This document shows, piece after piece, positions 36,261 through 46,900 of a stretch of DNA of 64,000 bases. Source of the stretch: Holacanthus passer (lineage: Eukaryota > Chordata > Actinopteri > Pomacanthidae); contig JAFREQ010000015.1 in assembly GCA_025331565.1 (NCBI GenBank), positions 3,596,001 through 3,660,000 on the forward strand. The letters are read 5' to 3'. Positions within the stretch are counted from its first letter, which is position 1. Every line of letters begins with the position of its first letter. The notes below the pieces were generated by a model. The model saw only the letters and a list, made by a program, of their open reading frames with translations. It was not told the DNA's origin and made no database searches. The position numbers were made by a program, and so were the translations under genes.

Positions 36261-39200
36261 CAGTCTCTCACCCTTGCACATTGCTGCCTGTGGAGACAGT
36301 GGTGCTGAGCTCGTTGTCCAACTCAGCCAAAGCAGCATAGCGATCCTCTGTGTGGCTGCCTATCTGAGCCTGGGCGGGGACGGCACTAGACATTGAAGGG
36401 ATTGGCACACCTCCCCCTTTCGACAAAATTTTCAAGAAAAAAAAAGATACTCAAAGATCAAATACCACATGCATACCCATGCCAACTCAAATCATAAGAA
36501 AGACAACGAAATATTCTGGGAAAAGCTTGGTGTTGTATGCACAATGTGAGGTTTAGAGCTAAATGTCCACTGGGTTTCTCCCTTCACAGTACTTGTGAGA
36601 GGTCTTCCTCAAATTCCTCCGAATAAACAGGATGTATTTCTAGCAACTTAGCATGTCTTAGGGGCTCACTGTGCTGAGCATTAGTTTAAAAAACTTTTAA
36701 ATCTTATCCGAGCAAAAGGTTTTTAACAGTTGCCTTCCAAACACAGTAGGGCTGTGCAATATGACCAAAATCTCATATCCAGATATATAGATCATTTCAA
36801 TGAATAAATAGTTTATATAAAACATCCACATTATTATTTTTTTAATTGTATACTCAACAAATAAAAGGTACTTACTTATATTTGATTGTTTTTTTCTACA
36901 ATTAAGAACCTTTATGCAAATTTTCAATTAAGCAGGTAACAAAATCTAAAATGTTAATGTATAAAAATAAATAGGTAAATAGAAAACACCTAATTGTTCT
37001 TTTCTGGCTCTTATCCACAGACAGTCTCTGTACCGTTTGACATGATTCTTGTGTAGGTGGTGTTTGAGTCTGTTCAATGTTTCCCACAGAATGACGGGTG
37101 GGGGGGAAGGGAGACTTACACACAACTTTAATTTGCTCACCTTGCTTTTCTCTTCAGTTCTGATTTCCCACACACACCCACATCTCTGGGTAATTACTGC
37201 ACACACACCTCTGGTCTCTTAGAGGATACACACTGGCTTGCCCCGCCCTGCCTTTTTCTGTTTCTCTCTCCCTGTATGTGTCTGCTCTGGTGACTTTCCT
37301 CAGCTGTATGTTTTATAAAAAGTCACACAAAATACACAACTTGCAGTTTGGATTTTTTTCAGTTGTGATTCCATTTTTACAACAGCAGGTGAGCCACGTG
37401 TGGAGGATGATTGTTGTTAATGACGTAGCCTATTGAAACGATCGAAACCAATGTTGTACTGAATGACATCAGTACCAAGCAGGTGCATTTACAAGCTTTG
37501 ACAAAACAACAGCAAAAGTAGGCCTACATTAAACAGAAGAGGTCACATCACAATCATTGCATTTGTCTTGTTTTCGCCACAATATTGCTGTGAAGAGTGT
37601 GATTTGCGGCATGACAAATTAATAATATACAGAGCATAATATGAAATGATAGATGCTCTTCTATCATCAAAATAATATATATCATCATATCGCACAGCCC
37701 AGTAGTGAGAATCTAGAGAGCATTGCTGGATATAGAAAGGGCTTGCCCAGTGGACACAGTAGGTAAGAAATTAAAGAAAAATAGAGAGGTGAGGGTGAGT
37801 GTGTGTGGACAGGGTGGAGGAAAGGCAATGGTGGGGTGGGGGGTACCTGATGAAAAGGACTTTGAGGGGGGTGACGTGCTCAGATGGGATGGAATTGCAG
37901 TGTTTCCAAATGCCTCAAAGTTGGCAAAGTTGGTATTTGAATTACCCTGAGGTGCTGCAGCCATACACAAGGAAAAATGAACACAGACAATGAATGTGGA
38001 AATAAAAACATGGGCAGGGCAATGCATGGGATAATGACAAACCAAAGGCTAAATGTCTTTTTAATCTGCATTAGTCTGAATCAAATGTTGGACCTTTGAG
38101 GGAAAGCTATCTTACCCGACTGGCTTGGAAAATGTGCAAAGTTGGCAAAGTTGGCAGAGCTGGAAGTTTGAGTGGGTGGAGCAGCAAAGATGTCTCCTCC
38201 CAAGTCAGAGAGCAAGTCAAACTTCTTCTCCTGAGCAGCGCTGTGAGCCTGGGAACGAGCTAGCCCTGGAGACTGGGCAGCAGCAAAAAGAGGGTTAAAA
38301 CATTTTCTCAACCAAATTCTAAAAGACATCATAGCTGGATATGTACAGGGGCAAAGGAGGCTCAGTGTCCATATCTGTTACCTGACGCAGTGGGGTCTTG
38401 TTGAGCTGCAGGGTCTTAAGGGGTTGGACTTCTGGGGTACTACCAGTGCTGCTGGCTGAGGAGCCGGACACAGAGGCCTGGACGCTTGCTACTGCCCTTG
38501 CCTGGTCTGGAGGAACATACCTAGGCAGTCGGCAAAGGACACCAACAGAAATGTAGAGACATATTAAAACACAGAAAACAGAAATAGCTTTTAACATTTG
38601 ATCCCATTTGGCCACTATATGAACAAAGTACAACAACTAGGGAATTATTAATTAAATTGATCTGACTGGGATGAAGGAAGTATTTCAGTCTTATCTAATG
38701 GGACCTTCCTTCAAATAGCACAGTGTTTAACAGTCGGGCTGTCTCTCCACCAACACTGCAGTAAAAGAGCAAAGTGACACGTAGCCATAGACAATGAAGA
38801 GCATGCTGTCAAACTAAAACATATGGTTGACCAAATCCATAACAGCAAAATGATTTCTGGCAGAGGCAGCACTCAATTCTCAGCACTCTTTTCTTTTGCA
38901 TCACAGCTAAAAGTAACAAGCCAGCATTACTGAAAGGCCTGCAAAACTTTTGACACTGACGTTTAGCACAGAAGTCTTTACTCCCTTTTCAACTACATTA
39001 TGCACCCAAGTATAAAATATTGTTTAATTCAACCAGTTATCCTGCTGTGATTTTTAACAACAGGTTTTACTCTTGCCAAAACTCAAACGAAAAAATACAT
39101 TTATGTTACCATCTTTTCTTTTCATATTTTTCCTGAAGAAACTCTTTTACTTTCTGTGGTTCTCGGAAATCTGGAACAACTGATGTCCTGTCGTCATAGA

Positions 39201-42200
39201 GGCCCAACCAGATGTGTTTACAGACCTACGAGGGGGGGGGCAGAGGAATGAGGAGAGGGGGAAGTAAGGAGGGGATTGGGGTGGGGGTGGTGGCAAAGCC
39301 AGGAGAGAGGTGAGAAAGTATAGGGAAGGGGGAGGGGATGACGAGAAATGGGGGAAAAAAGTAGGGAGAGGAATGCCAATAAAGTTGACTATGCAGGGTT
39401 CAGAAAAATGCCAAGATGAATCAATTCTGAATGAAAACCAGAGAGTCAGGAGCATAAAAATAATCTTTTACAATGTGAAATATGTCTTCTATTGTAAAGT
39501 GTGCATGATACCTCATTGCTGTGTTTCTGTAGGAACTCAATTTCCTGATGTGTGAATGTGGTCATAGAGATGGACTTCACTCTGTGTGGGGGATTCAGTC
39601 CTCGCCTGTGGGTGGAGGAGGTATATGTTAGTTTAAGAACAAGAGAAGCAGGATGCAACCCAATGGTGTTCATGTGATATGAAACGAGCAAACAAAACAC
39701 CCCAACCACAGATGCATTGATACATTTTCTTTTCAGAGTATGCCTGGGACATGGAGACTGAGCACGAGTATGAACATTTGACAGACATTTCTAAAATACA
39801 AACCAACAAAATCGTCAAAGATAACCATTTACTGTTACATTTTTGAAGATCACAGATGTTTTTGGTTTATATCTCAAGAAATGTAATTGTAAATTCACTG
39901 AATTCTCCAACATCAAAATAAAAGGGCAAAAGTTAATTCACAAATTGCCGTGACTGTTAATTTGATTTGAAATCACCTACACCTACAAAATGGCCAAGAT
40001 AGAGCAGATTCCACCATCATTATATATATTTTTAGTGTCGGCAAAAACTGCAAACCCAGATTTTTTTTACATGAATGCAGAGGAAAATACTTGAGTGTTC
40101 AAGTTAAAACAAATCTCTACAAATTCATCTAATCCAGGTACAGATATAAAACATAAAATAATCAATTGCATAAGTTTGCACAAGTATTTACGCTTGCATA
40201 AGTATTTACGCTTTGTGACATATACAAATTATACTTTAACTGGTGCAGCCAACCATTTTAAGAAGTCATATAATGAGCTAAATCAAAGTTAACTGTGTGT
40301 CTGTGTACAATTGTGATTGGAAGGTGCGACAGCTAGTTGATTTAGCTTTTCTGGCAAAAGCTAAATCATGGAGACAAAGAAGCTTTGCAAACAAATCTGT
40401 GACAGATTACTGAATTACTGCTTGTTTATACAGCACAAAATCACAGGTTTGTGCCAAAGGGGATAATACTGTTAGACCCTAAACACTGGTAGGTTAAAAA
40501 AAATCCACAAACACTTCGAAGTACAACAAGGTCTAACAGTAAAAAGTCTCTCACAGACCCTCAGTTCTCAAAATCTGAGGGTCTGTGCAAGAGGGACACC
40601 AGCAAGAAAGAGCACCAAGAGGCCTCAGGCAAGTACAGAGGAACTTGTATTGCGAAGATGAGAGACAGTGCAGACAACAACTGTTGCTTCACCAGTTGCA
40701 GCTTTATGACAAAACCACTGTTTGTGAAAAAAAAAAAAAAAAAGTCACATGACATCTGGGCTACTGTTGGCTATAAGGGATATGGGCAACAAGAAGTTTC
40801 ATCAGTCTGATGAGACCCTAACACACCATCACTACCATGAGGGCTTGTGATGGCAGCATTATGCTGTGGGAAAGCTGCAGCAGGCCACTGAAGACTTGTG
40901 GAGGTTCAGGTTAAAATGAAGTCAGACACACAAGACACATCCTAGACAAAAACCTGACGCAATCTGTAACAGGACTGGCCGAGGACCAACAACATTAAGT
41001 CCTGGTGTGGCCAAGTCCAGAGCTCCATCCTCCAAACCAGAATTTATGGCAGGATCTGAAAATTGCTATTCACTGCAACTTGAAAAAGCTTTCACAGTTT
41101 TGCAAAGAAGAATGAGGAAAAACAACAATGTCTAGATGCACAAAGCTGATACAGACCTATTTACATGCACTCAAGACTGTAACTGCTGCCAAAGATGCCT
41201 CTACTAATACTGACTTCAAGAGACTAAATTAATCTACTGCATCTAATCCATGCATTGAAAACTTATAGTCATTTCCACAATTTCACTTTTCCTAATTGAT
41301 GTGCTACTATCCATATTCAAGTAACAGTTGAATCAAAGGCAACTGGACTTGGTTGTTTCAAGAATCTACAACTCTTACTTGAACGCCATGACCTGGATGA
41401 CTGACACAGACACACTAACCTTATGCTGTACAGTTTAATAATGGATATGGGCACAGACTCAAATGGAAAGAATTACACAGTATATGATCTAATCTGTGTC
41501 ATTTTAGCCGAGCTATCGATTAGGTTATATACATACTCATGCAGAATACAATGCAACGTGTCTAGATCCTGATAGTGGAGCCACACACAAACACAAACAC
41601 ACACACACAATACTAGCTTACAATTAAAGGGTAAATACTGCCCACACCGCTGTAATACTCTGGGTGGATGTGGACATGCAACGCCTTCTCTGACAAGAAA
41701 AACACATGTCACATACTGACAGCAAGCTTGGCAGAAATGTTTGCCTCCACGTGAGCAACTTAATGGGTGTGGGCAGTGAAGTTATTGCATAAACCAGGTT
41801 CACTGTCAGATTCCTGGTTATGATTTCACAAGAGTTTTTGAGGAACAAGTGATTTCATGAGACAGCAGCTAAGAGCGACCCACTGCCCTACTTTGCCTTT
41901 CAACTGCTCCCCAAGTTATCCAAGGAGGGTTGAATCTAGGGCATCTGGACTTGGTTTTCTAGTATCTGCAACCAAGTCCACAGAAAAAGTCAAATCAAGT
42001 CCAGTAGCCACAGATTCAATCCTGCTTGGAAATGACCTGGATGACTGAGACATACTTCCAGGTTGTGTGACCCACCCTGCTCCCTGCTTATCTAGAGATG
42101 TGTGTGTGTGTGTGTGTGTGTGACATGCCTTTAGTAGGAGGTCCAGCTAAAGTTCAACTAGAGGAGGTTCCCCTGTGACGTACTGTTTTAAAACGAGGTG

Positions 42201-42728
42201 CTCAAATATTTAACTGTTAGACATGTGAACCTAACGTTAGTCGTGTTAACCTCGATCACACAGGCGATCACCCAATGAGACCACCCCTCACACTCAGCCT
42301 CAAACAATCCCTGACACCACATCTTATCACAATGAAGTAGCACAGTAAACAAAGTGAACCTGGCCCAGCCCAGTGGCCTCGGGCAGAACCGAGGGGAGCG
42401 TCAACGTTACCTGTCCTGACTTTATCGCTAGCTAACGAGCTAACGGTACCGCCGAGTCAGAGGGGACCCGCACAAACCCGGGACCCTCAGCGGTGCCTTG
42501 TCCCTGCCCGGCGGACACCGTGAAGCATAAACACGATAGTTTGGCCCGAAAGGAAACTCACAAGATGCCCGAGCAGGTGGTGCAGACGAAGGAGCCCACT
42601 GTCATGTTGACATAGGTCGGGCCGCGCTGGTCGCAGTCGAAGCATTTCCTATTCGCGGGCAGGCTAGTCATTTCCCGGAGCATCTTCAGATGAGTCTCCT
42701 CCTGCTTTCGCTTCGCACTCGTTGCCAT
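34464..42728 (-). CDS. agfg1: Arf-GAP domain and FG repeat-containing protein 1
   Basis: Complete minus-strand gene in 12 coding exons: 42728-42562, 39605-39512, 39225-39110, 38520-38382, 38272-38116, 37954-37847, 36416-36272, 36074-35995, 35873-35781, 35572-35414, 34831-34737 and 34523-34464 (1413 nt, 470 aa). The family (HRB/RIP) links Arf GTPase control, clathrin cargo adaptors and nucleoporin-like FG repeats. The N-terminal Arf-GAP zinc finger has cysteines 29, 32, 49 and 52 in CFDCDQRGPTYVNMTVGSF...CTTC, followed by GILRGLNPPHRVKS with the arginine finger at about residue 57. The C-terminal half carries FG and NPF motifs (NFANFAHF, NPFVGA, NPFQTNG, SFGTGSMSMP, NNPFM) and ends STNPFL, an EH-domain-binding NPF. 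It is about 90 residues shorter than human AGFG1, apparently from missing central FG segments. All junctions are GT-AG. Confidence 0.94.
36213..36259. repeat. GT microsatellite in agfg1 intron
   Basis: (GT)n ending 13 bp beyond the donor of the agfg1 exon at 36416-36272. Confidence 0.95.
36749..37700 (-). mobile_element. hAT-like non-autonomous or decayed DNA transposon
   Basis: The element is bounded by inverted ends: GGGCTGTGCAATATGA at 36749 and the reverse complement of TCATATCGCACAGCCC at 37685-37700, with one mismatch in 16. The same 4 bases, AGTA, flank both sides (36745-36748 and 37701-37704). The ends resemble the 'GGGCTGNGC(A/G)ATATG' termini of fish elements usually assigned to hAT. 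The minus-strand frame near 37160-36990 reads RLKHHLHKNHVKRYRDC, reminiscent of the His pair of a BED zinc finger from hAT transposases. Hosted in the agfg1 intron between exons 6 and 7. hAT elements normally make 8-bp duplications, so the 4-bp flank leaves the superfamily open. Confidence 0.65.
40360..41290 (+). mobile_element. Tc1-like DNA transposon relic
   Basis: The + strand from about 41047 reads WQDLKIAIHCNLKKLSQFCK, one in-frame stop, then SRCTKLIQTYLHALK and AAKDASTNTDF. This matches the C-terminal end of Tc1 transposases (LWQDLKIA..., FCKEEW..., SRCAKLVETY). Upstream, 40800-40880 holds the 'TCTGATGAGACC ... CATTATGCTGTGGG' stretch typical of the same family. Frameshifts and stops make it inactive. 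Located in agfg1 intron 1. The outer borders are estimates. Confidence 0.82.
41308..41410. repeat. Foldback-type dispersed repeat, copy A
   Basis: It reads CAAGTAACAGTTGAATCAAA then GGCAACTGGACTTGGTTGTT, and ends ATGACCTGGATGACTGA. I recognise both halves as the inverted arms of an interspersed repeat common in fish. A second copy lies about 500 bp to the right. Confidence 0.55.
41912..42051. repeat. Foldback-type dispersed repeat, copy B
   Basis: The left arm (TTATCCAAGGAGGGTTGAAT, CTGGACTTGGTT) is followed by an inverted right arm (AACCAAGTCC, TCAAGTCCAGTAGCC, GATTCAATCC) and the shared end ATGACCTGGATGACTGAGA. It can fold into an imperfect hairpin. Confidence 0.6.
42099..42122. repeat. 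GT microsatellite in agfg1 intron 1
   Basis: About 12 TG units. Confidence 0.95.
42426..42445. other. GCTAGC/GCTAAC word cluster in agfg1 intron 1
   Basis: GCTAGCTAACGAGCTAACGG lies about 120 bp downstream of the exon 1 donor. CTAACGTTAG also occurs at 42231-42240. Confidence 0.55.
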
Positions 42729-42930
42729 GGCCGAAAATAGCGGGTTTGTATCGCCGGGGAGGAAGTTTTTGGTCGAGGGACCCGGGGCAGGGCGGGTGTC
42801 TTCGGGGCAGGCTGGCGGCGTGTGGCGGCGGTGGCCGGGCAGACACCTTCCTGAGAGGTCTAACAGGGAGACTGACAAACTACTTCTTCTACACGAGGAG
42901 AGTGAGAAACAGAGCAGCTTCACGAGCACA

Positions 42931-42945
42931 GGCGCCATCTGTTGG
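42931..42945 (-). promoter_or_regulatory. CTCF-like motif at the agfg1 promoter
   Basis: Minus-strand CCAACAGATGGCGCC matches the CTCF core consensus with one mismatch. It lies about 200 bp upstream of the agfg1 start codon. Motif evidence only. Confidence 0.35.
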
Positions 42946-43953
42946 TTTGGAATGGTGCCTCGTCTTTTAATTAACACGCTTGATTGGAAGCATTTCAGAA
43001 AGATTAAAAAAAAAAAATAGTGATATGAAAACACTACACTTGTACAGTTTGCTGTGTTTGATTCAACCCACAACTTGCCACAAGAACATCACACAAACAA
43101 ATAAAGTGACACATTATTTTAATTTACATATAAAATCCAAATAGAACATTAAACATTCTGTGTCGCCTGTTTTTTTTTTACAACTTTTTTCAATATAATA
43201 TAAACATTTCTTTACATGGATTTAAACATCTCACTTTCTCTTTTAGTGCATGTTTTAAAATTCAAGTCTTTGGTCTCTGCCTTGGCACGCTTTCCACAAC
43301 AGGTGCTCATTGAATATCTAGTGAGACGTCCCCTGTCTCCAGCTTTGGCTTGGGGGAAGGCCTCCCTGACAGTGACCGCACTGTTCTCTTTCATTGGCAT
43401 CCACCGCTTGCTCTGCTTTTCTTGGTGGCTCTGCAGGAAACTGCTGGATGCACTAAAGAACTGCTCAGTGAATTGCATTGTTGAGGAGACTGCTGTTAAG
43501 ACAAGATCAGATTATTGTATTGTCAGTGGGGGTAGTGGCCCCATGCAAAGGCGAAGACTTCAAGTCTTGCACGATGTCCGTTTTGGATTCATCTTAATGA
43601 CTAGAAGGAAAATGGAAAAGAGCATGATCCAACATGTACAGCTGCTACATCTGAAACTGTTCAACTATGTCAATAATTTGTATTACAGAAAATGAAATCA
43701 AAATGTTTGCAATACCATTTAGTCCTGACATGGATGTCAAAGATGCCAGATTTTGTCACGAGCACAGGACTGAAGCATGATAGTTTTTTAAAACAAAATC
43801 ACCTCATGGCAGAAATTCAAGTTTGGGTTTACAGATCTTTCTGTTAATGTTTGTTTCATAATTTCTTGGGATATCTAGACTGGCAGACCAGGTTGAAAAC
43901 AACTTCTTTCCAACTCTGATGGTGAAGGCAGTGAGCGGCAGATGGTAGAGGCC
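42946..43953 (-). other. Spacer and probable 3' UTR of the fen1-like gene
   Basis: Presumed 3' UTR of the upstream minus-strand gene, ending at an ATTAAA (TTTAAT on the + strand) near 43115. Open frames on both strands at 43212-43695 are not supported as genes: they have no family resemblance and no splice connection I can justify. Confidence 0.4.
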
Positions 43954-46900
43954 TTATTTTGATTTTGGTTTCTTTCTGTTGCTGCTTAAAGAGTCGGCAG
44001 CTTCCACAGGCTAGAGGAAGAAAGAGAGAACAACTGTTTAGACAAGGAAGAGACAGGAACTACTTTTTTTCAGGTCATAACTAACTGCTAGACTCGAGTA
44101 GAAATTATGACTGATCGAACAATTTCAAAGGTAGCATTAAATAGTTTTTAAGTTAATTTAATCATTGCAGCTTTTCATCCAATTCATCAAGCTCTGAATC
44201 AATTAAGTAAGATTTAAAAATGCACTGCATTAAAAATGATTTTTGTAGATGATTGTTATGCTCACCAAACCCCTCTTTCTGGTAACTCTAAAGAATTCCT
44301 CAATGCGAGTCTGCCTGTTACGTCCTGCTGCCCTCTCCTTTTCCCTCTCCTCTCGCTTACATTCCCGCGTCTGACGGAACTTCTCCATCCGATGACGGAC
44401 CCTGTCCTCCCTAAAAACATACCACCATGAATAGTCATAACTGTCGCTGGAAGAGACTGAGAGAGAGAAATGAAAGCTGAATAAAGCCAAGAGTACATAC
44501 TTAACATGTTTGACGTGACAGAGGAATCTAACCAAGGCTTCTTCATCTGGCTCAGTCCAAGTGAGTTCAGGAGCTATGGTTTGTGGTGCATCCAAGAATA
44601 TCTTGCGTGCCTCTTTGTACTTCCAGAAATGTGGTACAGGATGGGTCTGAAGGGCAGCAGAGACTAGTGTCTTATTAGTTGTTACACTTTTTGTAAAGCA
44701 ACACACACAAAGAAAAACAAAGACCACTGCTCATCCATGTAGTACCTTTTTGTTAACATGCAAAACCACATTCTCAATAGTGCGGTGCTTCTGGATCAGT
44801 GTCAGAGCTCTCCTAGGACCCAAACCAGCAATCTTCTCACAGTAGTCACAGCCCAACAAAATACACAGGTCAACAAACTGGTGGAAGAAAATTGTAAAAG
44901 ACATTTGAATACTTATTTGTACAGCATTTCCATAAAATGGTTTTACAAATTCTGATATTCAATGTCTTCTAAGACATCTTAATGAAAGTTTCAGTCTTAC
45001 CTCTGGGTGACTAATCTGGAGTTTCTCTAACAGCTTGGGTAAAGAATATTCAACGACTTCACTGTGAAGAAGAAGAAGAAGAAGAAGAAGAAGAAGAGCA
45101 ATATTAGATCAGTTCTGAAACCTCCCAGGAAGTAAAATGGCATGACTTGTAGTAACATTGATACATGAACATTAGTTGAGGCTACAAGTCCTTTCATCGG
45201 AGATCTATGAACTAGCCAGTGGCTTGTCAAGCAGAAATTAGCAGCAGCAAACAGATGCACCTAGTTTGTCTTCTTTCGAGAGTCACTGTGACTTAAAATA
45301 CTTCTGTCAGTTCAGCCCAGTTTGTTGCTGTTCATTTTTGTCTGGCACGCCCACTACCTGACTGGATGATGTCTGACTCAGAGCCTCAGGTGATACCAAT
45401 TCATCAATTTTCATTATCGATCAATCTTTTAGTCTATAAAATTTCAAAAAGTATATATATAAAAAATGCTCATCACAATTTCCCAGAGCCAAAAGTGATG
45501 TCTTCAGACTGCTTCATTTGTCCAACCAAAAGTCCAAAACTTTAATTTAGTATCATAAATGACAAAGAAAAGCAGCAAATCCTGACATTTAATGTTTAAC
45601 ATTTTTGCTTGAAATTTAAAATTTTCAGTAACATGGGTCACGAATCCAATGCTGTACTCCAATGCACCAGTTCCAAAAAATCTTTACAAAACACTCCATG
45701 TTTTCAACTGCAAAGAAAAAAAGAGTATAACCTTACCAAAAATACATCTGAACTTGCTGTTCACTGTGATGGATAACCTATTTCCCACATGCCAGAAGTC
45801 TCTGCTAGTAGATGTTCATAGTGACACTGACATGAGGGGAAACCCTGGCTACTCATAACCATTTAACAACATGAATACCTGTGGCGTACTTTGGAAAATT
45901 GCCAGCATGAATGTGAATCATACTAAAAAATGATTTAAAAATTCAGTACAATCCTTTAAGCAACACATGAATTGCACAGTTCTTGCCTGTCCTTCTTGGC
46001 GTTCAGCTGGCGAATGACAATACTGGCTCCAAACGGCAGTGTGTCCATGTCCTCTGATGCCACAGCATCCACAGTCCCCTCTCTCACCAGCTGGGCACAC
46101 AGTGCCTCAGCGTCCCCTGGAGCCTGGAGCACAAGAGAGAGAAAGACAGGGAGATAAATGCACGGAGTGAGGGAAGAAAGGAAAGAGACAAGAGAAATAC
46201 AAACAAGTATACAGTATATACTCTATCTTTGGCAAGTCATACCTGGATGACAGGTACACCCAGAAGCTCGAGGAGATGGAGACAATCTTTGGTCTGGGAT
46301 GATGCTGCATGGAGCAACAAAGAGTCAAGATTCACATGAGAATACTTGACATTCAAATAATATTCCCAGCCTATATCTCTGGGTTCTATAACTAGTGGTT
46401 ATCAGTCTGTGAAGATGTACCTGTGCCTGTGCGGTTGGGGGAGCTCCAACCAGCTGCCTCAGCTCGCTTCTTAAGCTGCAGGACAAACAGAAGCTTCGAT
46501 CAGCGTGGGTGGCAGTCACCTGTGCCACGCAACAGGTGTGTGCTGTCTCTATCATATCACACTGGCCCATCAAATGCACTTTCATTTCCTTGTTTTTGAT
46601 ATTTTCTTTAGTCAGCACATGAAAGGAGACCATTATGAGCACAGGACTCTGACCCGTGACTGTCCTACACACACCAGCAGGATTTGTTTGGTATCAAGTT
46701 GAGTTAAAAGATACAGACTCAAAAGGTGTCACTTACAACAGCTGTCTTTTCCCCAGGAGGCTTTCCATCAAACACAAAGACCGGCTTTATGTCATGTTCC
46801 ATGAAGGTGAGTGTGCGGAAGAAGAGACCTGTCAGCGGGCTACAGAGAAGAAATAAAGGATATTTCACACAAATACACTGGTTGTAGTTTGTGGTGGTGT

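Noticed and set aside
43216..43695. 159-codon + strand open frame and an 88-codon minus-strand frame opposite it
   Set aside because: No recognised family, no splice link to a neighbour that keeps frame sensibly, and an ORF of this length is expected by chance in 64 kb over six frames. It lies in the presumed fen1-like 3' UTR.
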